A stretch of DNA of 64,000 bases from JBBQFI01 sp038321775 (lineage in GTDB: Bacteria > Verrucomicrobiota > Verrucomicrobiia > Chthoniobacterales > UBA10450), in the NCBI GenBank assembly GCA_038321775.1, contig JBBQFI010000007.1, positions 124,001 to 188,000 of the forward strand. Direction: 5' to 3'. The translations under genes and the position numbers were made by a program. The notes under the pieces are model-generated. The model was not told the origin of the DNA. It did not search any database and was given only the letters and a program-made list of their open reading frames with translations. This document shows, piece after piece, positions 1 to 8,506 of the stretch (the first letter of the stretch is position 1; each line of letters opens with the position of its first letter).

Positions 1-176
1 TCTCGCGCTTCCGCATCCAAGGGCGGGGCCGGCATAATTTGCAATGCCACTTCGCGCCCGGACTCGATTTCGTGCGCTCTGCACGTCACTCCGGTGGCAT
101 CTCGTCGCAGCTCCACGGGCATGCCCGCCGCGTCCAGTTCTACGCGGTATTTTTCGAGAAGTGTTTCTTGTTCCAT
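1..176 (-). CDS. protein kinase-like protein, N-terminus (partial)
   Basis: An ATG at 176 opens a minus-strand frame of 58 codons that runs off the left edge of the window without a stop. The start reads MEQETLLEKYRVELDAAG and continues with CRAHEIESGREVALQIM. This resembles the N-lobe of the bacterial serine/threonine kinases that open many long verrucomicrobial signalling proteins (a 'KYRV...G...YRAHD...VALKI' pattern). The lysine expected in the VAIK position reads Gln here (VALQI), so the protein may be a pseudokinase. Only the first part is visible, so later domains and activity are unknown. The family call comes from pattern resemblance alone. Confidence 0.6.
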   Translation of the reverse strand, partial: MEQETLLEKYRVELDAAGMPVELRRDATGVTCRAHEIESGREVALQIMPAPPLDAEAR

Positions 177-312
177 AACGCGATGCGCATCCCATTGCAG
201 ATCGTTGTCCAAGATAATGACAAACGTATACGCAGCAACGTTACTTAGACTTTCTGACGGCAAAATAATTCACCGCAGAAACTCACGGAGGCCGGAGCAG
301 TCCGGCCTGGGG

Positions 313-642
313 TTAAAACTTGATCATCTTGTCTTCGACCGGGACCACATCGCGGTCGTCGAAAAGAACACGAGTCGAGGTATGAAATTCGTAGACCCGT
401 CGTCCCGTTCGCAGATCTTTTACCAGGAAGTGCACCGTGCCCTGTCGAATCTCATACCGAAGGGTCAAACCGGTTTTGCGGAATTGATAATCAAGATTTT
501 TGGTCCAATCCCTGAAGCGATCCGGATTGAAATTCGTCATGTCGGTAACGATGACCTTGCGCACGAGCTCGCTCACCGCTTCCCGTTGTTCCTTGCGATA
601 GGAATGAAGCGAACCGGAAGCCATATCCTGATTTTTGAGCAA
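313..642 (-). CDS. hypothetical protein, 109 aa
   Basis: This minus-strand frame encodes a soluble, charged 109-aa protein with no signal peptide or membrane segment. I do not recognise a family. Its composition looks like real coding sequence: the N-terminal half is amphipathic and rich in Arg, Lys and Glu, and the rest looks beta-like (LTLRYEIRQGTVHFLVKDL). A second in-frame Met at codon 7 (624) could also be the start. It lies 136 bp upstream of the kinase-like gene on the same strand, so they could share a transcript. A longer plus-strand frame over the same bases is compositionally odd and was taken as a shadow. Confidence 0.5.
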   Translation of the reverse strand: MLKNQDMASGSLHSYRKEQREAVSELVRKVIVTDMTNFNPDRFRDWTKNLDYQFRKTGLTLRYEIRQGTVHFLVKDLRTGRRVYEFHTSTRVLFDDRDVVPVEDKMIKF

Positions 643-720
643 TATCGGTGCCGGGTCGCGTTATGACGGCTGCCGTTTTGTCTTTTCTACTTTCGCTTTT
701 TTACATTCTACTTCGACCGC

Positions 721-2136
721 TTGTCGCTCGTCACTCAACAACACGCTCTTAAAAAGGAGCTCGGTCTGCGCGATCTGGTTCTCACGCAGATCGTTTTTGT
801 CGTTGGCACTTCGTGGGTCGGAACCGCCGCCAAACTTGGCCCATCGCAAACCGTTTACTGGTTGCTGGCGATTCTGCTTTTTTATGTTCCGGTGGCGGCC
901 GTCGTCATTTATCTCAATCGATTGATGCCGCTCGAAGGCGGTCTTTATCAATGGGCGAAATTCGGTTTCAACGAATTCACCGGCTTCATCGTCGCATGGA
1001 ATCTTTGGCTGCTCGGCATCGTCGTCATGGCCGGCACCGGACTCGTCATCGCCACGAATCTTTCTTACGCCATCGGTCCCGGTGCGGCATGGCTTCCAGC
1101 GAATCGAATCTTTGTTTCCGCGCTTAACGGCGCGCTCATCGCCTTACTTATTCTGGTCACGATTCGCGGTCTCAGTCTCGGCAAATGGGTGCACAACGTC
1201 GGCGCCATTTTGTTGCTCATCACTTACGCCGCGCTCGTCGCCTTGCCTTTTTTCGGACGCGCTACCGGTAAACTTCCGCATTATCGACCGATCGAATTCG
1301 CCATGCCCGCCGCCACGCTTTTCAGTTTGAACATTTTCAGCAAGATGGCGCTCGGTGCGCTCAGTGGTTTTGAATATGTCGCGATTCTTGCGGGCGAAAC
1401 GCGCGCTCCTGTCCGCAATATTGGACGCTCCGTTCTCATCGCCGCGCCCATCATCGCGCTCATGTTCATTCTCGGCACGAGCTCTGTCATGGCTTACGTG
1501 AAATTTGCCGATATCGATTTGATTGGGCCCGTTCCGCAAGCGTTGAGCCTCGGCGCGCACGATTTCGGTGCCGGCAGTGCCGTTGCGTCGATCGCGATTC
1601 TCATGCTGGCCGGACGCGCCATCGCATTGCTCAGCATTTATTTTACCGGCAACACGCGTCTGCCCATGGTCGCAGGCTGGGATCGTATCGTGCCTGCGTG
1701 GTTTACCCGACTCCAGCCTCGCTACAAAACTCCGATCAACTCCATCATTTTTGTCGGCGTGATAACATTCATCTTCGCGGTCGGCAGCCAGCTTGGAGTT
1801 GGCGCGCAGGAAGCGTTTCAACTCATCGATAACGCTGCCGGTATTTTTTATGGCATTGCGTATCTCATCCTCTTTGCCATTCCAGTATTTGGTTTGCGAC
1901 ATCACGCGTCGCGCGCGCCGGTCTGGCTCAAGATCGCCGCGGTCGCCGGGGCGCTGACCACTCTGTTGTATATCGTGATGACAATTTTCCCGATCGTCGA
2001 CGTTCGCAGCCGCTTCGCATTCGCGGCGAAGATCATTGTCGTAACCGTTGCCGCGAATTTAGTCGGCGTATTGATCTTTTGGATCGGAGCGCGTGGTCGT
2101 CACGCTGAAGCGACTGCTCCAGCTGCGAATTCTTAA
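721..2136 (+). CDS. APC-superfamily amino acid permease
   Basis: This is a 471-aa integral membrane protein with about twelve hydrophobic segments. The N-terminus (ELGLRDLVLTQIVFVVGTSW) carries the conserved opening of the amino acid-polyamine-organocation family, where TM1 is followed by a Gly-rich break. The segment around residues 210-225 (SKMALGALSGFEYVAILAGE) matches the family's TM6 region. It probably moves amino acids or amines across the cytoplasmic membrane by proton symport or exchange; the substrate cannot be read from sequence. The start is TTG at 721, because no ATG precedes TM1 and this codon leaves a normal short cytoplasmic tail. It has no clear Shine-Dalgarno and a pyrimidine-rich leader. 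Confidence 0.85.
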   Translation: MSLVTQQHALKKELGLRDLVLTQIVFVVGTSWVGTAAKLGPSQTVYWLLAILLFYVPVAAVVIYLNRLMPLEGGLYQWAKFGFNEFTGFIVAWNLWLLGIVVMAGTGLVIATNLSYAIGPGAAWLPANRIFVSALNGALIALLILVTIRGLSLGKWVHNVGAILLLITYAALVALPFFGRATGKLPHYRPIEFAMPAATLFSLNIFSKMALGALSGFEYVAILAGETRAPVRNIGRSVLIAAPIIALMFILGTSSVMAYVKFADIDLIGPVPQALSLGAHDFGAGSAVASIAILMLAGRAIALLSIYFTGNTRLPMVAGWDRIVPAWFTRLQPRYKTPINSIIFVGVITFIFAVGSQLGVGAQEAFQLIDNAAGIFYGIAYLILFAIPVFGLRHHASRAPVWLKIAAVAGALTTLLYIVMTIFPIVDVRSRFAFAAKIIVVTVAANLVGVLIFWIGARGRHAEATAPAANS

Positions 2137-2348
2137 TCTTCCTCGACCGGTTCGCTTTCGAACTTGTTCCGCAGCTTGTCCGCCGTTCGCGAAATTACAT
2201 CTTTCGCACGATCTCTTGTCGCGGCAGTTCCGTGGCGCACCCTGATCGATTGCGCGATCCATTTATCGATTTCTACCGAATACAGCGCCTTATTTTTTTG
2301 CTTCCTATCTCGTCGTTTCTCCCCTTCAATTTGTTATTGGAGGCACTT

Positions 2349-2933
2349 ATGACAACACGAATCATTCTCGCGGCCGTTCTCGGTAGCATCGCAATGTTTA
2401 TCTGGACCGCCATCGCGCACATGGCGCTTCCGCTGGGCGAAGCGGGCGTTAACAAAATGCCCAATGAAGAGGCAATGGTCGACGCCATGAAAGTGAATCT
2501 CGGTGACCATCGGGGCTTTTATATTTTCCCCGGACCTGACGTCGGCCCGAACGCATCGAAGAAGGACAAGGATGATTCGATGAAACGAATGACTGAGAAA
2601 ATCAAGACTGGCCCGTCTGGCCTCTTAATGTACTACCCGTCGCGACCTTTTGTTTTTGGCCGCGCGCTTGGAATAGAATTCGTCACCGAACTTTTGGAAG
2701 CGCTTCTCGTTATTAGCCTGCTTGCACAAACGCGGCTCACTACTTTTACCGGGCGAGCCACATTTGTTACGGCTGCCGGAATTCTCGCCGCCATCGCCAC
2801 GAACGTTTCCTATTGGAACTGGTACGGCTTTCCCAAACGCTACATCGCCTCTTACATGTTGATCGAGATCGTCGGTTTTTTCCTTATCGGCATCGTGGCG
2901 GCAATGGTCTTGAAACGAAGCACTCACGCGTAA
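2349..2933 (+). CDS. hypothetical membrane protein, 194 aa
   Basis: The start is ATG at 2349, preceded by a good ribosome site (TTGGAGGCACTT), so the open frame extending upstream to 2232 is not used. The protein has an N-terminal hydrophobic segment (residues 1-22, IILAAVLGSIAMFIWTAI), a polar central part with a FYIFPGPD stretch and a Lys/Asp-rich patch, then three hydrophobic segments between residues about 110 and 190. I recognise it only as a conserved bacterial hypothetical of this shape and assign no function. It follows the permease by about 210 bp on the same strand and may be a separate unit. Confidence 0.75.
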   Translation: MTTRIILAAVLGSIAMFIWTAIAHMALPLGEAGVNKMPNEEAMVDAMKVNLGDHRGFYIFPGPDVGPNASKKDKDDSMKRMTEKIKTGPSGLLMYYPSRPFVFGRALGIEFVTELLEALLVISLLAQTRLTTFTGRATFVTAAGILAAIATNVSYWNWYGFPKRYIASYMLIEIVGFFLIGIVAAMVLKRSTHA

Positions 2934-3095
2934 TTTCTTTTCGCTGCGTTTCGTTTCAGAAAAAAGGGCCGGTTATCGTCATTCCACCGACGTCGACTAT
3001 TTCTTCGATGGCTTGATTCTATGCGTCTTCTTATTTCGCAACCCATGCGCGAATGTTTCAACTCGAGCATTACCCGTCGCGCCTGCGTGAAACAA

Positions 3096-3518
3096 TCAGC
3101 GCAAGGGAAATTCCATCTCGGATTTTAACGGCGACGAACCGTTGCCGTTCTTCGATCCGGAGTCTGTCAGCATCTCGATCGTGTGGCGAAGCTCCTCCAC
3201 ATCGAAAGGCTTTGAAATCATCATGTCCACACCGAGCAACTGATAAGCCGTGACGTTGTCCTCGCCCAGATGCGCCGAGAGAACCACGATCTTTCCGCCG
3301 AAATTTTTCCCGCGCAACTGACGGACCAGTTCGAGACCAGAGACACGTGGCATCAGATGATCGGTGATCACCAAATCAAAAGGGTTTTTGGCCGCGGCGA
3401 TCTTGGCCAGTGCCTTCTCGCCATTACTCGCCGTCGCGACTTTGCAATTTGGACCGCCCAAAACGAGCGCGAGCAATTGCGCTACTGCAGTTTCATCTTC
3501 TACCGCTAAAATATTCAA
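3096..3518 (-). CDS. CheY-like response regulator receiver protein
   Basis: This is a stand-alone receiver domain of 140 aa. The start is TTG at 3518: a strong AGGAGGAGA ribosome site lies just upstream and the protein then begins MNILAVEDE, as expected for the family. An upstream ATG at 3575 would add about 19 unrelated residues. Key residues are present: acidic pair E7/D8, phospho-acceptor D53 in DLVITDH, S81 and K103 (ISKPFD). No DNA-binding domain follows, so output is probably protein-protein. It is a close paralogue of the receiver at 31827-32222, sharing ITDHxMPRxSGLELVRQLR and FGGKIxVLSAHL. No kinase is adjacent. Confidence 0.9.
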   Translation of the reverse strand: MNILAVEDETAVAQLLALVLGGPNCKVATASNGEKALAKIAAAKNPFDLVITDHLMPRVSGLELVRQLRGKNFGGKIVVLSAHLGEDNVTAYQLLGVDMMISKPFDVEELRHTIEMLTDSGSKNGNGSSPLKSEMEFPLR

Positions 3519-3652
3519 AGGTGGATCTCCTCCTGCCAGGAATACAAAGCAGGGCGCATACCTCGGTCGCACCATCCCCGCGTTTTCTATTTTGCCTTGG
3601 CCGTTGGGAAAGGGGTAGGGTGGAGAGCCATTTGAAAATAACAGCTCGTTAA

Positions 3653-3883
3653 ATGATCAGTGTGATTACCGGGACCGACATCACTGTTTGGACGTTGTCC
3701 GCATTGCTCGCCGTCGGCATTGGTTGGAGCCGTTATGCGAAATGGAAAATGCGTCACAAACTCGTTCGCGACCTGGCTGCGATGGACGCTGAGCGGCGCG
3801 AAAAGATGCTCAATCGCCTAAACCCGCAACTCGCAATGGAAATCCGCCAGCAACTACTGGCGCGCTTCCGCATCATGAGTTGA
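3653..3883 (+). CDS. small membrane protein, 76 aa, unknown
   Basis: This is a 76-aa protein with one N-terminal membrane segment (VWTLSALLAVGIGWSRYA, roughly residues 11-28). A basic, helical cytoplasmic tail rich in Arg, Met and Glu follows (RDLAAMDAERREKMLNRL). It looks like an anchored coiled-coil or adaptor peptide. I do not recognise a family. It diverges from the receiver gene (start at 3518), with about 135 bp between the two starts, so they may share a control region. There is no obvious ribosome site; the start was chosen as the first ATG before the membrane segment. Confidence 0.6.
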   Translation: MISVITGTDITVWTLSALLAVGIGWSRYAKWKMRHKLVRDLAAMDAERREKMLNRLNPQLAMEIRQQLLARFRIMS

Positions 3884-3962
3884 GATTTGCGAACTTAAAA
3901 CGCGCTCGCTGCCGCGGACTTTGCTTTTGCGCGGAAGCCGCGGGCGCAGGCTCGTGTTTCCT

Positions 3963-4235
3963 CTACGCTGCCTTTTTCTTACTTACACTTGTCCCAGGGA
4001 ATTGAACCACCTGCGGCAAAGCGTCTTTTCCGTTCTGTCCCAAGGTTGATTCGTAGGTCAATTTTCCCTTGCTGATTTCCGTGAGGGCGATATCCGCAAA
4101 ACCAAGCCCCGGAGCTACCTCTACCAGCGGACGATGGCCGACGATGAGTTGTCGCACACGGCGCGAAACCATGTTCACCAGGATTTGTTGGTTGGGAATT
4201 ATTTGGTTAGCGGCGGTAAGGAGTTCGGCTTTCAT
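3963..4235 (-). CDS. rpoZ: DNA-directed RNA polymerase omega subunit
   Basis: The 90-aa protein carries the omega signature NMVSRRVRQL (residues about 21-30), followed by GHRPLVE and GFADIALTEISKGKLTYE. In RpoZ these contact the beta-prime subunit and help assemble the core enzyme. The open frame runs further upstream to 4568, but that extension has no family resemblance. The ATG at 4235 gives MKAELL, the usual verrucomicrobial beginning. The C-terminus is Lys-rich (SVSKKKAA). In many bacteria rpoZ lies beside gmk or coaBC. Here the neighbours are unrelated, so it appears to be a single-gene unit. Confidence 0.88.
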   Translation of the reverse strand: MKAELLTAANQIIPNQQILVNMVSRRVRQLIVGHRPLVEVAPGLGFADIALTEISKGKLTYESTLGQNGKDALPQVVQFPGTSVSKKKAA

Positions 4236-4507
4236 ATTATTGGACGGCAGAGTCAGCAGCTGACGATTGTTGATTCCCGAAGCGCAGAGGATTGAAATCG
4301 TCGCGGGAAATCGCAGCACGGAAACTGTTCTAGTATCGCTCGTAAACGGCAGAACACCAGCATTTACTTGGGCTTGGTTCCAGATAGTGGAGCGTGCGCG
4401 CTTTATTGTTCTGGCTGGCGACCGCCGGCACTGTTTTCGACTTCCTGGATTGTCTTCGCATGCCTTGTGCGCTATTGCTCGTGCCACCAGATTTCCGTCC
4501 TCGTCCC

Positions 4508-4978
4508 ATGATCGATCAAGAAACATTCCAACAGCTTTTGCCGACGGCTTATCACTGGGCCAGTGCACAGGAGGAACTCATTCTCGAACGCGGCGCGCCG
4601 TTGGGGGCACAACATGCCGCGGATGCGCTTCGAGTTGGTGTTAAGGATTGCTCCCGTGTTCGAGTCCTGGTCATCGAACGGCTACCGATGCCGGACGATG
4701 AGCGGCTCGCGAAGGTCGCGCGCAGCAGCAGCATCATCACTCTCGCTTCACGCGGCGCCGGTATTGGTCACGGCATCATGATTCGCGCCGATTGCTGGGG
4801 CGACCGCGAATTGCTCGTGCATCAGCTCGTTCATGTCGCGCAGTGTGAACGCTGTGGCGGGCTCGAGCCATTTGTAGAGCAATATCTTAGTGAGCGTCTC
4901 AACTGCCCCACCTTCGCCATCGGCCCTCTCGAAGAAGAAGCGCGGCGAATGGCCCGCGAAATCTGCTCCGCGAAATAA
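4508..4978 (+). CDS. hypothetical protein with HxxxH motif
   Basis: This is a 156-aa soluble protein starting at ATG 4508 (MIDQETFQQLL). An in-frame ATG at 4394 is preceded by sequence antisense to the rpoZ leader and is less likely. A histidine motif (RELLVHQLVHVAQCERCGG) resembles a zinc-peptidase HExxH core, but the expected Glu is replaced by Gln (HQLVH). The domain may therefore bind metal without being catalytic. A CERC pair follows directly. Other parts (LILERGAPL, DCSRVRVLVIERLPMP) look like a conserved fold. I know no characterised member. The start lacks a Shine-Dalgarno and has a pyrimidine-rich leader. Confidence 0.7.
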   Translation: MIDQETFQQLLPTAYHWASAQEELILERGAPLGAQHAADALRVGVKDCSRVRVLVIERLPMPDDERLAKVARSSSIITLASRGAGIGHGIMIRADCWGDRELLVHQLVHVAQCERCGGLEPFVEQYLSERLNCPTFAIGPLEEEARRMAREICSAK

Positions 4979-5040
4979 TGCCTGAAAGCGTTGCTCCGCT
5001 TTCAGCTTTGCAGCTTTCGCGTTCTGGTTAAGCTCCATCC

Positions 5041-5565
5041 ATGAGTTGGATGAATGAGATCGCTAACGTTTTGCAAAACTACTCGCAGGAAAATCCGGCC
5101 GCTGCCCCTCACGAGGTCGACGCGCATTTTAGCCAGGTCGCGCAGGCAGCTCCCGCCTCAGCCGTTGCCGATGGATTGGCCGCCATGTTTCGATCCAATC
5201 AAACGCCGCCTTTCGCGCAGATGGTCAGCCAACTGTTTAGCAACTCAAGCGGAAGCCAGCGTGCGAGTTTACTAAATGCACTGCTCTCCAATCCCGCTGC
5301 GGCATGCATGTTATCTCAGCTCGCAAAATCTGCCGGTATCAATCTGCCGGTTGCGGAATCCGGTGTCGCAACTATTCCAGCGGAAACGGCCGCGCAGATT
5401 TCTCCCGAGATGGTGCAACAAGTCGCGGCCCACGCGGAGCAGCATGATCCCTCCATCATCGATCGCGTCAGCGAAATCTACGCCGAGCATCCGACGCTCG
5501 TAAAAACTTTGGGCGCCGCGGCCATGGGTTTGGCTCTTTCACATCTCGCCAGTCGTAGAAATTAG
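5041..5565 (+). CDS. conserved hypothetical protein, 174 aa
   Basis: This is a 174-aa alanine- and serine-rich protein (MSWMNEIANVLQNYSQENPA). It contains repeated small amphipathic helices, the segment SPEMVQQVAAHAEQHDPSIIDRVSEIYAEHP in its C-terminal half, and a final hydrophobic helix (TLGAAAMGLALSHLA) that could insert in a membrane. Proteins of this outline occur across Acidobacteriota and Verrucomicrobiota without assigned function. It lies 63 bp after the HQLVH protein and 85 bp before the M49-type peptidase on the same strand, so 4.5-7.3 kb may be one transcription unit. No Shine-Dalgarno is evident. Confidence 0.75.
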   Translation: MSWMNEIANVLQNYSQENPAAAPHEVDAHFSQVAQAAPASAVADGLAAMFRSNQTPPFAQMVSQLFSNSSGSQRASLLNALLSNPAAACMLSQLAKSAGINLPVAESGVATIPAETAAQISPEMVQQVAAHAEQHDPSIIDRVSEIYAEHPTLVKTLGAAAMGLALSHLASRRN

Positions 5566-5649
5566 TTAGTCGGTCGGTCCTCCGCACCGGCATACCACCT
5601 CGGGCTTCCGTTTTCTGTTTTCTACTTTAACCTTTCGCTTCTTGCGTCC

Positions 5650-7347
5650 ATGAAAACGAAACTTCTCATCCCGTTCATCGCTCTGCTCGGCATCACCACA
5701 CTCTTCGCCGCGCCGCCGGCAGAAAAGAAATCCAGCGCATCTGAAACCGCCCGCATTCAGCAGATGACTGCGCGATTCGTTCCCACCGATATCACCGCCG
5801 ACATCTCGAAACTTTCGCCTAACGACCGCCGCGTCCTGGCAAAGTTGGTCCAGGCTTCCAGCATCATCGACGGAATCTTTCTGCGCCAGGTGTGGACCGG
5901 CAACGTCTCCATGCTTCTCGACCTTTCGAGCGACCAAACACCGGAGGGCCGCGCGCGTCTGCATTACTTCCTCATCAACAAAGGCCCGTGGTCGCGACTG
6001 GACGAAGACAAACCCTTCGTCTTCGGCGCGCCGCCGAAGCCGCCAAACGCTGCGTTCTATCCCGACGACGCCACGAAAGGAGAAATCGAGAAGTGGATCG
6101 CCTCACTTCCTGAGGCTGAACAAACGCAGGCTAAGGGTTTCTTTACCGTGATCAAACGCGGCGCTGACGGCAAAGGCCTTCAAATCGTTCCCTACAGTCT
6201 CGAATATCAAGGTGAACTCCTCACCGCGGCCAAACTCTTGCGCCAAGCTGCCGACGCGGCGACCGAACCAACCCTCAAGAAATTTCTCGCCGCCCGCGCC
6301 GACGCTTTTCTCTCGAATGATTACTACGCCAGCGACGTCGCGTGGATGGAATTGAACGGCGCGATCGAGCCCACCATCGGACCCTACGAAGTGTACGAGG
6401 ATGGCTGGTTCAATTACAAAGCCGGCTTCGAATCGTTCATCACCGTTCAGGACGAGGCCGAATCCGCCAAGCTCCAGAAATTCTCCGGCGAATTACAGGA
6501 CATCGAAAATCATCTCCCGATCGATCCAAAATATCGCAATCCTAAACTCGGCGCGCTCGCGCCCATCGTCGTCGTCAACGAAATCTATTGTTCCGGCGAC
6601 GGCAACCACGGCGTCCAGACCGCTGCCTTTAATTTGCCTAACGACGAGCGCATCACCCGCGAAAAGGGAGCCAAGCGCATCATGCTCAAGAATGTGCAGG
6701 ATGCGAAATTTGCCAAAACGCTCATCCCCATTTCGAAAGTTGTCCTTAGCCCGGCCGATCAAAAAAATATCGCGTTCGATGCCTTCTTTACTCACATCCT
6801 TGTCCACGAGCTCATGCACGGGCTCGGACCGCATAGCATCACAGTTAACGGGCGCGAGACGACCGTGCGCGAAGAGATGAAAGAAGCAGGCAGCGCCTTG
6901 GAAGAAGCAAAGGCCGATATCGCTAGTCTCTTCGCCATTCAATACATGATCGACAAAGGCGTCATGCCGAAAATGCTCGAGCGCACTCTTTACACCACTT
7001 ATCTCACGTCAGCTTTTCGTTCCATCCGCTTCGGCATCAACGAGGCCCACGGGAAAGGTCAGGCCATGCAGTTAAATTACCTGCTTGATGCCGGCGCGTT
7101 CACCGTTCGTCCCGATGGCACATTTGCCGTCGTGCCTGCGAAGATTAAAGAAGGCGTCACTTCGCTCACACACGAGTTCATGACCATCCAGGCGGAAGGT
7201 AACTACGAAAAAGCGAAAGAAATGCAGACGCGCCTTGGTGTCATCCGTCCCGAAGTGCAGCGCGTGCTGGATAAATTGAAGAACGTCCCGATCGATATCG
7301 AGCCGCACTTTGTTACCGCCGAGCAGCTCCTGCGCGACGCTCAGTGA
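5650..7347 (+). CDS. secreted M49-type (dipeptidyl-peptidase III-like) peptidase
   Basis: This is a 565-aa protein with a Sec signal peptide (MKTKLLIPFIALLGITTLFA, cleavage near APPAEKK). The metal site HELMHGLGPH lies at residues 386-395, giving an HExxxH spacing. The second motif EEAKADI is at about 418-424. HExxxH plus EExxxD/E is the zinc and catalytic arrangement of family M49, whose classical form is HELLGH. The length is close to short bacterial M49 proteins. It likely trims peptides in the periplasm or outside the cell. The DUF or nudix-linked label for such proteins varies, and substrate specificity is unknown. The leader is pyrimidine-rich with no Shine-Dalgarno. Confidence 0.82.
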   Translation: MKTKLLIPFIALLGITTLFAAPPAEKKSSASETARIQQMTARFVPTDITADISKLSPNDRRVLAKLVQASSIIDGIFLRQVWTGNVSMLLDLSSDQTPEGRARLHYFLINKGPWSRLDEDKPFVFGAPPKPPNAAFYPDDATKGEIEKWIASLPEAEQTQAKGFFTVIKRGADGKGLQIVPYSLEYQGELLTAAKLLRQAADAATEPTLKKFLAARADAFLSNDYYASDVAWMELNGAIEPTIGPYEVYEDGWFNYKAGFESFITVQDEAESAKLQKFSGELQDIENHLPIDPKYRNPKLGALAPIVVVNEIYCSGDGNHGVQTAAFNLPNDERITREKGAKRIMLKNVQDAKFAKTLIPISKVVLSPADQKNIAFDAFFTHILVHELMHGLGPHSITVNGRETTVREEMKEAGSALEEAKADIASLFAIQYMIDKGVMPKMLERTLYTTYLTSAFRSIRFGINEAHGKGQAMQLNYLLDAGAFTVRPDGTFAVVPAKIKEGVTSLTHEFMTIQAEGNYEKAKEMQTRLGVIRPEVQRVLDKLKNVPIDIEPHFVTAEQLLRDAQ

Positions 7348-7436
7348 TCCCAACGTCAACGCTCGCGGTTTGAGCCACCAGGTTTTGTTGTTACCTCCGC
7401 TAGCAGCTAACTGACTTCTAACACTACGTTTCTCCG

Positions 7437-7970
7437 ATGACTTCCCGGAAGAAAAGCTCACGCAAAAAAAAATCGCAGCGCCGCTTCAACAATGTTGGTG
7501 TCGCAGAGGCTCAACCCTCAACGACAGTAGAAGTCCGCGATTCTCAAATTCACGGACGCGGCGTCTATGCTACACAAGTTATTCCCAAGGGCGCCCGCAT
7601 CATCGAGTACACCGGCAAACGAATGCCATGGGCAGACGTGCCGGCCGATCCTAACGATCCGCACACATTCATTTTTGGTCTCGACCACGGCCAGGTCATC
7701 AATGCCGGGATCGACGGGAACGAAGCGCGCTGGATCAACCATTCCTGCGACCCGAACTGCGAGGCCATTGGGAAAGGGGATCGCATTTTTATTTGTGCGA
7801 TGAAGCAGATCCGCGCCGGAGAAGAACTTTTTTACGATTACGCCCTGCAACTCGACGAACCGATTACAGAAGAATTAGAGGCTGAATACAAATGTCACTG
7901 CGGCGCCGCGAGCTGCCGCGGCACATTGTTGGAATTAAAAAAGAAACGAACACGCGCAACGAAGCGCTAA
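7437..7970 (+). CDS. SET-domain protein-lysine methyltransferase
   Basis: This is a 177-aa compact SET protein. A Lys-rich N-terminus (residues 1-16) precedes the SET core: IHGRGVYATQVIPKGARIIEYTG (38-60), the cofactor and active-site motif NHSCDPNCEA (101-110), and EELFYDYAL with the catalytic Tyr (129-136). A post-SET zinc cluster follows (C153, C155, C160 in CHCGAASCRGT). All key residues of the family are present, so it should transfer methyl groups from S-adenosylmethionine to a lysine. Bacterial targets are mostly unknown and may include ribosomal or nucleoid proteins. The tail is basic. A TGGTAGGG-type repeat begins at the stop codon. Confidence 0.9.
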   Translation: MTSRKKSSRKKKSQRRFNNVGVAEAQPSTTVEVRDSQIHGRGVYATQVIPKGARIIEYTGKRMPWADVPADPNDPHTFIFGLDHGQVINAGIDGNEARWINHSCDPNCEAIGKGDRIFICAMKQIRAGEELFYDYALQLDEPITEELEAEYKCHCGAASCRGTLLELKKKRTRATKR

Positions 7971-8004
7971 TGGTAGGGCGCGATCGCCGATCGCGCCGAA
8001 AGCG
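7971..8004. repeat. TGGTAGGG-type intergenic hairpin repeat
   Basis: Immediately after the SET gene stop there is TGGTAGGGCGCGATCGCC followed by GATCGCGCC, a near-perfect inverted repeat. Related copies are at about 9383-9412, 34622-34650, 34710-34740, 34765-34792 and 61496-61524, with arms based on CGATCGCC or GGACGGACCGCC. They sit at gene ends or in gene-free DNA. A REP-like dispersed hairpin that may also act in termination is the simplest reading. Confidence 0.55.
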
Positions 8005-8089
8005 CCTCAAGAACTCTTCGCGTTTCCTCGATCACTCGACGAGCGTGCAGTCGCTCAAAGTTTGAATCGTTAACCTCTGTCGCCAGACA

Positions 8090-8506
8090 TTAACGCTTCA
8101 GTTGTTTAAACAAACTTTTCCTGAATCTGGCCGCGGCAGCGTACGCTACGACCTCTTCGCTGCGATTCGCCCACTTAAAACTTCGACTTCGAAATCGTCC
8201 GTTGCTACCTCGATACGATACCTGGAAAAAGGATCGCTGCGGATTATACGCTACACCCACCACCGGCTTCTTCAGCCCGAGGGCCGCTAGCACTCTGCGC
8301 GGAACCAGATTCTTGCGCTTGTCTGGCATTAGCCGCAGCATCTCGTCCCGCCAGCGCTCTGCCGCTTGCAACGATTTTGCCGAATGACCGGCGAAATGCT
8401 TACTGTACTCTTTCTTGTTCCGCGTCAGCGTGGCTTGGTAGCCGCTCGGCAACGTCCGGATATTCCTAAACTCGGTGAGCAACCGCGGTCGCTTTCTCTT
8501 TTTCAT
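8090..8506 (-). CDS. AP2/ERF-like domain protein
   Basis: This 138-aa basic protein starts at ATG 8506 (MKKRKRPRLLTEFRNIR); the frame upstream to 8677 is compositionally noisy and overlaps repeats. It contains two similar segments: IRTLPSGYQATLTRNKKEYSKHF followed by a helix (SLQAAERWRDEML), and VGVAYNPQRSFFQVSYRGSNGRFRSRSF followed by a helix (EEVVAYAAAARFRKSL). A three-stranded sheet plus one amphipathic helix is the AP2 fold, which in bacteria is found in phage and homing proteins and in some chromosomal DNA-binding proteins. DNA binding is inferred. The neighbourhood gives no further hint. Confidence 0.65.
   Translation of the reverse strand: MKKRKRPRLLTEFRNIRTLPSGYQATLTRNKKEYSKHFAGHSAKSLQAAERWRDEMLRLMPDKRKNLVPRRVLAALGLKKPVVGVAYNPQRSFFQVSYRGSNGRFRSRSFKWANRSEEVVAYAAAARFRKSLFKQLKR

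Noticed and set aside
94..666. 190-aa plus-strand open frame at the left end
   Set aside because: It covers the antisense of two better minus-strand genes (kinase-like and 109-aa hypothetical), and its composition has no fold-like pattern.
1144..1905. 253-aa minus-strand frame inside the permease
   Set aside because: It is fully antisense to a clear membrane transporter and is rich in Arg, Asp and His, as expected from the complement of hydrophobic codons.
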